In this document: positions 1 through 6,105 of the stretch, piece after piece | Layout: every line of letters begins with the position of its first letter | How positions within the stretch are numbered: the stretch's first letter is position 1 | Assembly: GCA_002388005.1 (NCBI GenBank) | Contig: DGLO01000009.1 | Span: forward strand, 5,077 to 14,102 | Source: Candidatus Neomicrothrix sp. UBA4542 | GTDB taxonomy: Bacteria > Actinomycetota > Acidimicrobiia > Acidimicrobiales > Poriferisodalaceae | Direction of reading: 5' to 3' | Length of the DNA: 9,026 nucleotides | Translations under genes and position numbers: made by a program | The notes under the pieces: model-generated | Database searches by the model: none | Told to the model about the DNA's origin: nothing | The model's input: the letters and a program-made list of their open reading frames with translations, nothing else

Positions 1-479
1 TGTTAGCCGCGGCGGCTCTGTTATCGGCTTGTGGTGGAGGACCCGACCAAACTCAACTTGAACGCGAATTGCAGGACAAGGCTGGCAGCGACATCCTCCC
101 GGTAGAACTAGGCATGGTTGATTGCCCCGAAGACGTCGTCATGACACCTGAGTCAGTGTTTATTTGCGCCAGCGAAGTGGCGGGCCAGTACTACGAACTT
201 CAAGTCCGCATAATTGATGCACAAGCTCAATACTCATATGTCCACAAACACCACCCTCTTCAACTGGTAAACACCGAGGCGCTATTAGCTGATGAAGTTG
301 GTTACGAAGTGGGATTCGACGTCATGATTGACTGTGGCGACGGTGAATACTTGGTTGCGCCCATTGGGAGTTCGTTCAACTGTGTTGCGACTCGCGTTGA
401 GAGCGGGGCCCAAGCCGATATCGAAGTTCGGCTCGAAGACGCGGACGGCCGTCTGAGTTGGGTTCTCCGACGAAGCTGA
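1..479 (+). CDS. Secreted lipoprotein with two DUF4333-like units, 5'-truncated by the window edge
   Basis: The reading frame is open from the window edge (first full codon at base 3) to the TGA at 477-479. The first in-window residues are a hydrophobic Ala/Leu stretch ending in L-S-A-C followed by Gly-Gly-Gly. This is a lipobox, with the lipidated Cys at bases 30-32, so the start and the n-region of the signal peptide lie upstream. The TTG at 69 is therefore not the start. The mature part holds two similar units. Each has a Cys pair (codons at 123 and 165; 333 and 381) bracketing a short segment with Pro and an aromatic residue before the second Cys, followed by strand-like residues rich in acidic and polar side chains. 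This pattern resembles DUF4333, a small disulfide-containing domain of actinobacterial exported proteins. The function is unknown; it is probably anchored outside the membrane. It lies 31 nt before the ABC-F start. The lipoprotein call is firm and the DUF4333 assignment is moderate. Confidence 0.8.
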   Translation, partial: LAAAALLSACGGGPDQTQLERELQDKAGSDILPVELGMVDCPEDVVMTPESVFICASEVAGQYYELQVRIIDAQAQYSYVHKHHPLQLVNTEALLADEVGYEVGFDVMIDCGDGEYLVAPIGSSFNCVATRVESGAQADIEVRLEDADGRLSWVLRRS

Positions 480-510
480 TCGTTCTTGCCATCGCGAGTA
501 GGTGCAGACA

Positions 511-2235
511 ATGAGTCTCCTGGACGTCAGTAACATCTCGCTTGCCTGGCCAACCAAAACCCTTTTTGCGGATCTCTCTTTTACCGTCGATGAAAGAGAC
601 CGAATTGGAATCCTAGGAATAAACGGATCCGGCAAATCGACGTTACTCAGCGTTCTCGCCGGCACTGAGACCGTTGATCAAGGAGTGATTAGACGGCGCT
701 CGAACCTTTCGGTCGCTTCTCTCAGCCAGCGACCTCAATTAGGCGAGGCAACCGTTGGTGAGGCTGTGGGATCAGATTGGCGAGCTAAAGCAGCAATTGA
801 CCGGCTTGGAATAACGGAGATAGCGAACAGAAGCATCGCCTCGCTTTCCGGGGGTCAACAAAAACGGGCGGCCCTAGCCGAGGTTCTCCAAAACAGCGAC
901 GCTGACCTTCTGCTCCTCGATGAACCAACCAACCATCTAGATATCGACGGGATCGAATACCTGGAACAGGTCATCTCGGGATTTGCCGGGGGGATTGTAT
1001 TCGTATCGCACGACCGCCACCTCATCGATCGCGTTGCTACGAAAACCATAGAGCTATCGACAGATGGCAGCTTCATAGTCGAAGGTGGCTACCAATCACA
1101 TCTCCTCGCCAAGGCTGAAAGAGAAGCCAAATCAGAACGCGATGAAGCAACTAGACGAGTCCTTGAGCGGAAGGAACTTGCGTGGCTTCAGCGCGGCGCT
1201 CGGGCACGCCGACGAAAACCCAAGTCTCGGCTCGCGATCGCTCAACGAACTCTCACCGCGCCGACACAACAACAAGACCGGCAGGCTTCTCTTGCGCTGA
1301 ATGATTTTGGGCATCATCGGCTCGGCAGACAGGTCATCGATCTTGAAAACGTGAGCGCCGAAATCGGAGGAAAAAAACTATTCGACAGCGTCAACCTTCT
1401 GTTATCGCCAACCGAACGACTGGGAGTAGTCGGACCAAACGGCGCAGGTAAATCAACTCTTCTAGACGTGATGGCTGGTCGCCGCGCCCCCACAGCCGGG
1501 AGAGTGAACCGCGGTTCAACTGCTCAAATTGGTTACTTCGATCAGGGCGGCCAAACCCTCGACCAAGATGCCACCGTCGAAGAAATCGTCGCGGGCCCTG
1601 GTTCACGCCTCGACCACCGGCAATCAAGCCTCCTCCAACGCTTCTGGTTTGAACCAGCGACACACCGAGCAGAGGTGAGGACGCTCTCGGGCGGTGAGCA
1701 GCGACGACTGCAGTTCATGTCTGTGCTTGCTCTGCAGCCAAACATTCTGCTCCTCGATGAGCCAACGAACGATCTGGACCTTGATACTCTTCGAGCTCTC
1801 GAAGAATGGTTAGACACCTTTAAAGGCGCACTGGTGGTAGTCACCCACGACCGAGCACTCCTTGAGCGCACCGTCGAACACGTCGTCTCGCTCGGTGAAG
1901 AAGGGCTCCACCACCTCGGCGCAGGTGACGCCGTATGGGAACAAGCTCGATCCGCGTCTCGTCCCAGCGGTCGTCGTTCCAAAAGCAAACCCAAAGAGAG
2001 GAATGCCTCCGGTCGATCGTTGTCGACTCTGTTCCACCTGCTGAACGAAGTTGAAGCCGAGATCGAGAAGCTCACCACAGATCGAGATCGATACCGAAAG
2101 TTCCTCACCGAAGACTCTCTTCCACATGGCGAACTACAAGAGGTTTCTCTGACCCTGGCGATGACGCTAGAGAGCTTGCAAAGTGTCGAAGACAGGTGGC
2201 TTGCGATATCTGAGGAGATTGAAGAGCGAACTTAA
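511..2235 (+). CDS. uup: ABC-F family ATPase, Uup type (ribosome-associated)
   Basis: This 574-residue protein has two tandem ABC ATPase domains and no membrane segment, the ABC-F layout of cytoplasmic proteins that act on ribosomes. Domain 1 has Walker A GINGSGKST (36-44), signature LSGGQ (112-116), Walker B ending in D137-E138 and switch H167. Domain 2 has GPNGAGKST (308-316), LSGGE (392-396), D416-E417 and H446. All catalytic residues are intact. The inter-domain linker (about 196-255) has a WLQRG segment followed by a basic run, as in Uup. A C-terminal tail (about 505-574) looks like the coiled-coil Uup-CTD, preceded by a Lys/Arg-rich patch. Uup proteins are linked to ribosome function and, in E. 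coli, to transposon excision and branched DNA. I chose ATG 511 rather than the in-frame GTG at 502, because AGTAGGTG just upstream of 511 can serve as the ribosome binding site. An ABC-F antibiotic-resistance protein is a less likely reading. Confidence 0.93.
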   Translation: MSLLDVSNISLAWPTKTLFADLSFTVDERDRIGILGINGSGKSTLLSVLAGTETVDQGVIRRRSNLSVASLSQRPQLGEATVGEAVGSDWRAKAAIDRLGITEIANRSIASLSGGQQKRAALAEVLQNSDADLLLLDEPTNHLDIDGIEYLEQVISGFAGGIVFVSHDRHLIDRVATKTIELSTDGSFIVEGGYQSHLLAKAEREAKSERDEATRRVLERKELAWLQRGARARRRKPKSRLAIAQRTLTAPTQQQDRQASLALNDFGHHRLGRQVIDLENVSAEIGGKKLFDSVNLLLSPTERLGVVGPNGAGKSTLLDVMAGRRAPTAGRVNRGSTAQIGYFDQGGQTLDQDATVEEIVAGPGSRLDHRQSSLLQRFWFEPATHRAEVRTLSGGEQRRLQFMSVLALQPNILLLDEPTNDLDLDTLRALEEWLDTFKGALVVVTHDRALLERTVEHVVSLGEEGLHHLGAGDAVWEQARSASRPSGRRSKSKPKERNASGRSLSTLFHLLNEVEAEIEKLTTDRDRYRKFLTEDSLPHGELQEVSLTLAMTLESLQSVEDRWLAISEEIEERT

Positions 2236-2257
2236 TCACTCGGCTACCCTGCGCCAT

Positions 2258-2395
2258 ATGAACCGGAGGACCCATGAGCGCAGCGGCGATTTGCGACCCT
2301 TGCGTCATCGGCGGCCGTTGATCCACTGGACAGCGGTTTTAGTCTCCGCGGCCATGGTCCTCGCAGGTTTCTCGGCGCTGGTGGCCGCCTTGTGA
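2258..2395 (+). CDS. Possible 45-residue single-pass membrane peptide
   Basis: This short frame starts at ATG 2258 and ends at the TGA at 2393-2395. The N-terminal half is strongly basic (many Arg and His). The C-terminal half is one hydrophobic segment starting near HWTAVLVSAAMVLAG and running to the end, long enough for one transmembrane helix with the basic side inside. The stop overlaps the GTG start of the acetyltransferase as GTGA, a common arrangement for translational coupling. Against it, there is no ribosome binding site before 2258. The good GGAGGA at 2265-2270 lies inside the frame and instead points to an ATG in another frame at 2274. No family is recognised. It could be a real small membrane protein, a coupling leader, or chance. 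Confidence 0.4.
   Translation: MNRRTHERSGDLRPLRHRRPLIHWTAVLVSAAMVLAGFSALVAAL
2265..2321 (+). other. Shine-Dalgarno-led 15-codon mini-ORF (possible leader)
   Basis: GGAGGA (2265-2270) is the clearest ribosome binding site in the gap between the ABC-F and acetyltransferase genes. It stands 3 nt before ATG 2274. That ATG opens only 15 codons (MSAAAICDPCVIGGR) before the TGA at 2319-2321. It overlaps the possible 45-residue membrane peptide in a different frame. It may be a leader that keeps ribosomes on the message before elaA, or the remnant of a frameshifted small gene. The spacing is short and the peptide has no recognisable motif, so this is tentative. Confidence 0.25.
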
Positions 2396-2817
2396 ATGAA
2401 ATTGAATCTTCGACCTTTGACGAGCTGTCCATCGAGCGCCTCTATGAGATTCTCCGGCTTCGAGTCGAAGTCTTTGTCGTTGAACAACAATGTGCCTATT
2501 CCGAGATTGATGCCCTCGATAGGGGAGCACTGCATCTTTGGATAGACGACCAAGATGGTCTCGCCTCGTATGTTCGCGTCATTGAGGAGGGAGAGCATCG
2601 ACGGATTGGCCGAGTTGTTACACGACCTGATGCTCGTTCTCAGGGTTTGAGCAGGCGACTCGTCGAACAAGTCTTGTCGAGTACCGATGGACCCTGGGTT
2701 CTCTCAGCACAGTCTTATCTTCGCAATTGGTACACCGATCTAGGTTTCACTCAAAATGGCCCAGAGTTCGATGAAGACGGCATCCCCCACGTTCCAATGC
2801 GGCTCGAAGCTAATTAG
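2392..2817 (+). CDS. elaA: ElaA-type GNAT N-acetyltransferase
   Basis: This 141-residue protein matches the ElaA branch of the GNAT fold along its whole length. It has an LRLRVEVFVVEQQC segment (21-34) with the family's FVVEQ core, then IGRVV (72-76) at the acetyl-CoA-binding strand. R82 and G85 follow in the pyrophosphate-binding loop (ARSQGLSRRL). AQSYLRNWYTDLGF (106-119) comes next, and DEDGIPHVPM (127-136) near the end is an ElaA hallmark. ElaA proteins are single-domain acetyl-CoA-dependent transferases whose physiological acceptor is not established. The GTG at 2392 is chosen because E. coli ElaA begins at the equivalent point and no other in-frame start exists downstream of the TGA at 2275. 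A weak GGTGG stands just upstream. The GTGA overlap with the short membrane frame suggests translational coupling. The gene converges on acuI with an 18-nt gap. Confidence 0.9.
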   Translation: MNEIESSTFDELSIERLYEILRLRVEVFVVEQQCAYSEIDALDRGALHLWIDDQDGLASYVRVIEEGEHRRIGRVVTRPDARSQGLSRRLVEQVLSSTDGPWVLSAQSYLRNWYTDLGFTQNGPEFDEDGIPHVPMRLEAN

Positions 2818-2835
2818 TTCGAACAGAAAAAGAAA

Positions 2836-3819
2836 CTAAGCCCCGACGTCAACGACCGTGCGACCTCGCACCTGGCCGGCAAGGATGTCTGAACCCAGTT
2901 GCGGAACCTCGGCCAAGCCAACCACCGTCGTCATCTCCGAAAGTCTCTCCCGATCGATGAGTTCGTCGAGCCTTGACCACGCCTTGTCTCTAATTTCGAA
3001 GGGGCACATAACCGAGTCGATGCCAAGGAGATTAACTCCACGCAAGAGAAAAGGAATCACCGTGGTACTGAGTTCGTTGCCACCCGCCAGGCCGCAGGCG
3101 GCGACACTCGCCCCATATTGCATTTCGGTAAGAAGATGAGCGAGTGTCGTACCGCCAACGGCGTCTATACACCCACCCCAACGTTCAGATGCAAGTGGCC
3201 CGGAGGGAGGTTCTGCGAGCTCCTCGCGCGGCACGATTTGGCTGGCACCCAGCTTCGTTAGATAGTCACTGGTTTCAGGACGCCCCGTCGACGCGGCGAC
3301 GTCGTAACCCGCTTGGGAGAGGAGATGTACGGCGACGCTACCGACCCCGCCAGCGGCGCCTGTAACCAGCACCGGAGCGGAACCTATTCCATGATCTTCA
3401 AGGGCCTGCATCGCCAGCATTGAAGTAAACCCCGCGGTGCCCACACTCATTGCCTCAAGTTCTGACAGACCTTCGGGGAGTTTGACCAACCAATCGCCGC
3501 TAACGCGAGCCCTCTGCGCATAACCGCCCCAGTGAGCTTCGCCGACCTTCCACCCTGTCAAAACCACCCTGTCTCCCTCGACGTAACGAGAGTCGTTGGA
3601 TGCTCTAACAATGCCCGAAAAGTCGATTCCAGGTACATGGGGATAATCGCGGACAAGGCGACCCACACCATTGAGGATCATCCCATCCTTGTAATTCACA
3701 GTGCTGTATGAGACGTCGACCGTCACGTCGCCATCAGGAAGCTGTGAATCTTCCAACTGAGCGACTTCAGCTGAAACCTTCCGGTCTTCCTGCGTCAACA
3801 GCACTGCGCGGAACGTCAT
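2836..3819 (-). CDS. acuI: NADPH-dependent acryloyl-CoA reductase, AcuI/YhdH type (MDR family)
   Basis: This 327-residue medium-chain dehydrogenase/reductase belongs to the zinc-free quinone-oxidoreductase branch and matches YhdH/AcuI closely. Landmarks are LPDGDVTVDV (27-36), the substrate-side NYKDG (42-46), PGIDFSG (63-69), LTGW.VGE.HWGG (87-99), GDWLV (108-112), the NADPH-binding GAAGGVG (154-160), ACGLAGG (241-247) and GIDSVMCP (266-273), with QVRGRTVVDV at the end. AcuI reduces toxic acryloyl-CoA to propionyl-CoA. Acryloyl-CoA arises from DMSP-derived acrylate in marine bacteria and from 3-hydroxypropionate metabolism. No DMSP lyase or dimethylsulfoniopropionate demethylase gene is in the window, so the source of substrate is open. 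GAGG just before the ATG (at 3817-3819) is the likely ribosome binding site. The gene is single, convergent with elaA and divergent from nfuA, so its promoter lies in 3820-3932. Confidence 0.92.
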   Translation of the reverse strand: MTFRAVLLTQEDRKVSAEVAQLEDSQLPDGDVTVDVSYSTVNYKDGMILNGVGRLVRDYPHVPGIDFSGIVRASNDSRYVEGDRVVLTGWKVGEAHWGGYAQRARVSGDWLVKLPEGLSELEAMSVGTAGFTSMLAMQALEDHGIGSAPVLVTGAAGGVGSVAVHLLSQAGYDVAASTGRPETSDYLTKLGASQIVPREELAEPPSGPLASERWGGCIDAVGGTTLAHLLTEMQYGASVAACGLAGGNELSTTVIPFLLRGVNLLGIDSVMCPFEIRDKAWSRLDELIDRERLSEMTTVVGLAEVPQLGSDILAGQVRGRTVVDVGA

Positions 3820-3932
3820 AAACCCTCATTCGGTCGTCGTCCGATATTGGAACCGGGATGAGCTAATGACATTACTCTGGTCGTGACTGTGTGTCCCACG
3901 TCGTACCCGAGTCAGGTCTGTAGGCTGATCGT
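3820..3932. promoter_or_regulatory. Divergent acuI/nfuA intergenic region with an 11-nt dyad
   Basis: This 113-nt gap carries the promoters of both flanking genes. It contains a perfect dyad TAATG-A-CATTA at 3864-3874, about 45-55 nt upstream of the acuI start. It is a plausible but unproven operator or part of the acuI promoter: read on the minus strand it includes TAATGT, which fits a TANNNT -10 element. No clear -35 was identified for either gene. Confidence 0.35.
3921..3932 (+). promoter_or_regulatory. -10 element for a probably leaderless nfuA transcript
   Basis: TAGGCT at 3921-3926 fits the actinobacterial TANNNT -10 consensus. It ends 6 nt before the ATG at 3933, so transcription would start on or next to the start codon. 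No Shine-Dalgarno sequence precedes this ATG, which agrees with a leaderless mRNA, a common type in Actinobacteria. The -35 region is not recognisable. Confidence 0.45.
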
Positions 3933-4550
3933 ATGTCTGAACGAGAAATCCTTACCGTTACAGAAGCTGCGCTAGAAAAGATTCTTGATTTACGTGCTAG
4001 TGAAGACGACGCGGAGGATCTCGCCTTGAGGATCGAAGTCACCGGCGTCCAAGGGGTTGACTTCTCATATGACCTCGCCTTTGAAGTGCTTAGCGAAGCA
4101 ACCACCGATGACGTACCAACACACGCAGGTGGAGGCTTAACAATCTTAATTCCCGGCCGAGATTTGACGAAACTTGAGGGAGCGACGCTAGACCTACCGA
4201 GCAACGGCAACCAGGCTGGCTTGGTATTGCGGAATCCGAATCGACCCGATCTCGGTCCCAACGCAACGCTCGAGCTATCGGGAACTCTCGAGGAGCAAGT
4301 CCAGGAGGTCTTGGTGAAGCGGATTAATCCGTCTATCGCGGCCCACGGCGGATATGCCGAACTCGTCCGGCTAGAAGGATCGACGGTTCTGATCAAGCTT
4401 GGTGGCGGCTGTCAGGGTTGCGGCATGGCGAACGCAACTGTCACCGCTGGCATCGAGAAAACGTTGACCGAACTGCTCGAAGGGATCGACAGCGTTCTCG
4501 ATATAACCGACCACACGTCAGGCGAGAACCCATATTTCGCTGCTACGTGA
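3933..4550 (+). CDS. nfuA: NfuA-type iron-sulfur cluster carrier
   Basis: This 205-residue protein has the two-domain NfuA layout. The N-terminal part (about 5-105) resembles an A-type carrier fold (ALEKILDLRA near the start, then FSYDLAF) but has no Cys, as expected for the degenerate A-type domain of NfuA. The C-terminal part (about 118-197) is a NifU-like domain: RINPSIAAHGGYAEL (130-144) and GGGCQGCGMANATVTAGIEK, with C160 and C163 as the CxxC that holds a [4Fe-4S] cluster shared between two subunits. These are the only two Cys in the protein. NfuA receives clusters from the assembly machinery and passes them to apo-proteins. It stands apart from suf/isc genes here. Its ATG lacks a ribosome binding site and sits directly behind a -10 element, so it is probably translated from a leaderless message. 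The MEP enzymes IspG and IspH are typical Fe-S clients, but a link with nearby dxs is only inference. Confidence 0.92.
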   Translation: MSEREILTVTEAALEKILDLRASEDDAEDLALRIEVTGVQGVDFSYDLAFEVLSEATTDDVPTHAGGGLTILIPGRDLTKLEGATLDLPSNGNQAGLVLRNPNRPDLGPNATLELSGTLEEQVQEVLVKRINPSIAAHGGYAELVRLEGSTVLIKLGGGCQGCGMANATVTAGIEKTLTELLEGIDSVLDITDHTSGENPYFAAT

Positions 4551-4595
4551 GCGCTCGACGCTTCAGCCACATGGCGTTGTCTAGTGGGGGCTGCC

Positions 4596-4635
4596 TAGAC
4601 TCAGAGAACCGATGAACGCTTTGGGGGCAATGTGA
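4596..4635 (+). promoter_or_regulatory. Possible -10 element and 7-codon leader before the HMGCS-like gene
   Basis: TAGACT (4596-4601) fits TANNNT. An ATG at 4612 opens a 7-codon frame (MNALGAM) that stops at TGA 4633-4635, overlapping the GTG start of the next gene as GTGA. The GGGGG at 4623-4627 can serve as the ribosome binding site for GTG 4632. No convincing -35 was seen. The leader may couple translation of the HMGCS-like gene, or may be chance in an 81-nt gap. Confidence 0.3.
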
Positions 4636-6029
4636 GAGGCATTATTGGCTACGGCACCTACGTGCCCTATTACCGCTTGGATCGATCGAAGATCACGGCG
4701 GCAATGGGCTCAGGGGGAGGACGCGGTCACCGTGCCGTAGCTGGATATGACGAGGACACCACCACCATGGGTGTGGAGGCTGCCCGCAATGCCCTTCGAG
4801 GAAGCAGTCCGATCCCATCTTCAATTTGGTTTGCTACTGCCAACCCCGCTTACCTCGACAAAACGAACGCCACCGCTATCCAGGCAGCACTAGATCTCCC
4901 ACAGGAGACGTGGGCTGTCGACGCCGGCGGATCGGCACGGTCGGCGGAAGCAGCCATCCTTGGAGCGAGCGGCACTGCAGGTGTTTCTATGGCGGTGATT
5001 TCAGATCTGCGAACCGGAAATCCCACCAGCAACGACGAGAGCAGCGGCGGAGACGCTGCAGCAGCGTTGATCTTCGGCGACGACGACGACGCACCAGTGC
5101 TTGCCCACGCGCTGGGACGAGCGGCCTCCACTGGTGAGTTCCTTGACCGGTATCGCCTGCCCGGTGAGAGCTCAAGTCGAATTTGGGAAGAACGATTTGG
5201 TGAACAGGCATATCTCGCCCTTGCACAAGACGCGATCGAACGTGCAACTAAATCGGCCAACGTAGGCATAGAAGACGTTGACAAGGTGATCATTGCGGGC
5301 ATGCACGCCCGAGCTGTACGCGGGTTGTCGAAAATCGCTGGCGACAAACTGGTGGACGACCTTACCGGGCTAATCGGTAACCCCGGAGCGGCTCAACTGC
5401 CGCTTCTCGTTGCGTCAGCACTTGACCAAGCCGAGCCAGGGGAAACCATCTTGTGTGTCCACCTTGCCGATGGCGCATACGCCAGCGTCGTTCGCACAAC
5501 CGATGCCATAGCTGACTACACACCGTTCGCGACTGTTGCATCCCAAATTGAAGGCGGAAGCGACAACCTTGAATACAACCTGTATCTCACATGGCGCGGC
5601 TTCCTAGATCGCGAACCGCCACGGCGCCCCGACCCCGACCGCCCCGGCGCACCGCCAGCGTTCCGTTCAGAGGACTGGAAGTATGCGTTCGTAGGCTCCC
5701 GCGATCGCACTTCAGGAGCGATTCACTTGCCACCAATGAGGGTATCTATGGATGGTGGAGCGGTTGACGACATGGAACGAATCAGGATGGCGGATGTGCC
5801 AGCCACGATCGCGACCTTTACGGTCGACTATCTGGCATTCTCACTGTCCCCTCCGACCGTCGCCGTCGTGATCGACTTCGACGGGGGTGGCAGATTCCAG
5901 GCGGAAATGACAGACGTTGATCCGAATGAAGTAAACATAGGGGATCGGGTGGAAATGACATTCCGCCGCCTATTCACCGCACAGGGCATACACAACTATT
6001 TTTGGAAGGCTCGCCCACTCGCAAATTGA
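4632..6029 (+). CDS. HMG-CoA-synthase-like protein fused to a DUF35/OB-fold domain, with active-site and zinc Cys missing
   Basis: This 465-residue cytoplasmic protein has two parts. Residues 1-325 resemble archaeal-type HMG-CoA synthase: GIIGYGTYVPYYRL (3-16), AGYDEDTTTMGVEAA (37-51), SGGDAAAALIFG (138-149), a His at 225, and IGNPGAAQLPLL (248-259). A Pro/Arg-rich linker (328-345) leads to a DUF35 acyl-CoA-associated domain (about 348-465), with IHLPPMRV, a strand-rich OB-fold, and a GIHNYFWKARP end. Key residues look lost. The Glu of the ATE motif is A70 in FATANP. The nucleophilic Cys segment reads DAGGSARSA (97-105). The four ribbon Cys positions appear as D358, S361, S372 and G375. The only Cys is C275. 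The GTG start is supported by the upstream GGGGG and the family N-terminus. It lies 76 nt before a thiolase and is probably co-transcribed with it. The likely role is partner or scaffold of that thiolase; true HMG-CoA synthase activity seems unlikely. The family assignment is good, the function open. Confidence 0.85.
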   Translation: MRGIIGYGTYVPYYRLDRSKITAAMGSGGGRGHRAVAGYDEDTTTMGVEAARNALRGSSPIPSSIWFATANPAYLDKTNATAIQAALDLPQETWAVDAGGSARSAEAAILGASGTAGVSMAVISDLRTGNPTSNDESSGGDAAAALIFGDDDDAPVLAHALGRAASTGEFLDRYRLPGESSSRIWEERFGEQAYLALAQDAIERATKSANVGIEDVDKVIIAGMHARAVRGLSKIAGDKLVDDLTGLIGNPGAAQLPLLVASALDQAEPGETILCVHLADGAYASVVRTTDAIADYTPFATVASQIEGGSDNLEYNLYLTWRGFLDREPPRRPDPDRPGAPPAFRSEDWKYAFVGSRDRTSGAIHLPPMRVSMDGGAVDDMERIRMADVPATIATFTVDYLAFSLSPPTVAVVIDFDGGGRFQAEMTDVDPNEVNIGDRVEMTFRRLFTAQGIHNYFWKARPLAN

Positions 6030-6040
6030 GTGGACATAAT

Positions 6041-6060
6041 TAGTATCCCTGCAGGGGTAC
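6041..6060 (+). promoter_or_regulatory. Operator-like 18-nt palindrome next to a -10-like hexamer
   Basis: The gap before the thiolase gene contains GTATCCCTGCAGGGGTAC (6043-6060). This is an inverted repeat with a perfect 10-nt core CCCTGCAGGG and one mismatched symmetric pair (6046/6057). It overlaps TAGTAT (6041-6046), which fits a TANNNT -10 element. With no loop it is a DNA-binding-type dyad rather than a hairpin. It could be a repressor site on an internal promoter for the thiolase. No regulator gene is in the window. Confidence 0.35.
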
Positions 6061-6067
6061 CTCTCTA

Positions 6068-6084
6068 TCCACCAAACTGGTGGA
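6068..6084 (+). other. 7-bp stem-loop in the thiolase 5' leader
   Basis: TCCACCA-AAC-TGGTGGA is a perfect 7-bp stem with a 3-nt loop, ending 21 nt before the thiolase ATG and just upstream of its AAGGA ribosome binding site. There is no T run after it, so it is not a standard intrinsic terminator. It may stabilise or mark a processing point of the HMGCS-like/thiolase message. Confidence 0.4.
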
Positions 6085-6105
6085 ACACGACAAAGGAAAA
6101 GTGAC

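Noticed and set aside
502..510. GTG at 502 as the start of the ABC-F gene
   Set aside because: AGTAGGTG covers this codon and is well placed as the ribosome binding site of ATG 511, from which the protein begins MSLLDV as in related proteins.
1542..2108. Long open frame (188 codons) on the minus strand
   Set aside because: It lies entirely inside the second ATPase domain of the ABC-F gene, whose motifs are intact. The product is Arg/Ser-rich with no recognisable domain, as expected of an antisense shadow.
2804..2830. Possible terminator between elaA and acuI
   Set aside because: Only a 5-bp stem (TCGAA/TTCGA) and short self-complementary words are present. The plus strand is followed by A-rich, not T-rich, sequence, and the T run of the minus strand precedes the stem instead of following it.
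3872..4396. Open frame of 174 codons on the minus strand
   Set aside because: It is antisense to the nfuA-like gene, has Ser/Arg-rich low-complexity composition and no recognisable motif.
5079..5093. GAC triplet repeat
   Set aside because: It simply encodes a short Asp run (GDDDDAP) in a surface-loop-like part of the HMGCS-like protein and is too short to be a meaningful tandem repeat.
4850..5347. Open frame of 165 codons on the minus strand
   Set aside because: It is antisense to the well-supported HMGCS-like domain and has a shadow composition rich in Ala, Arg and Ser.
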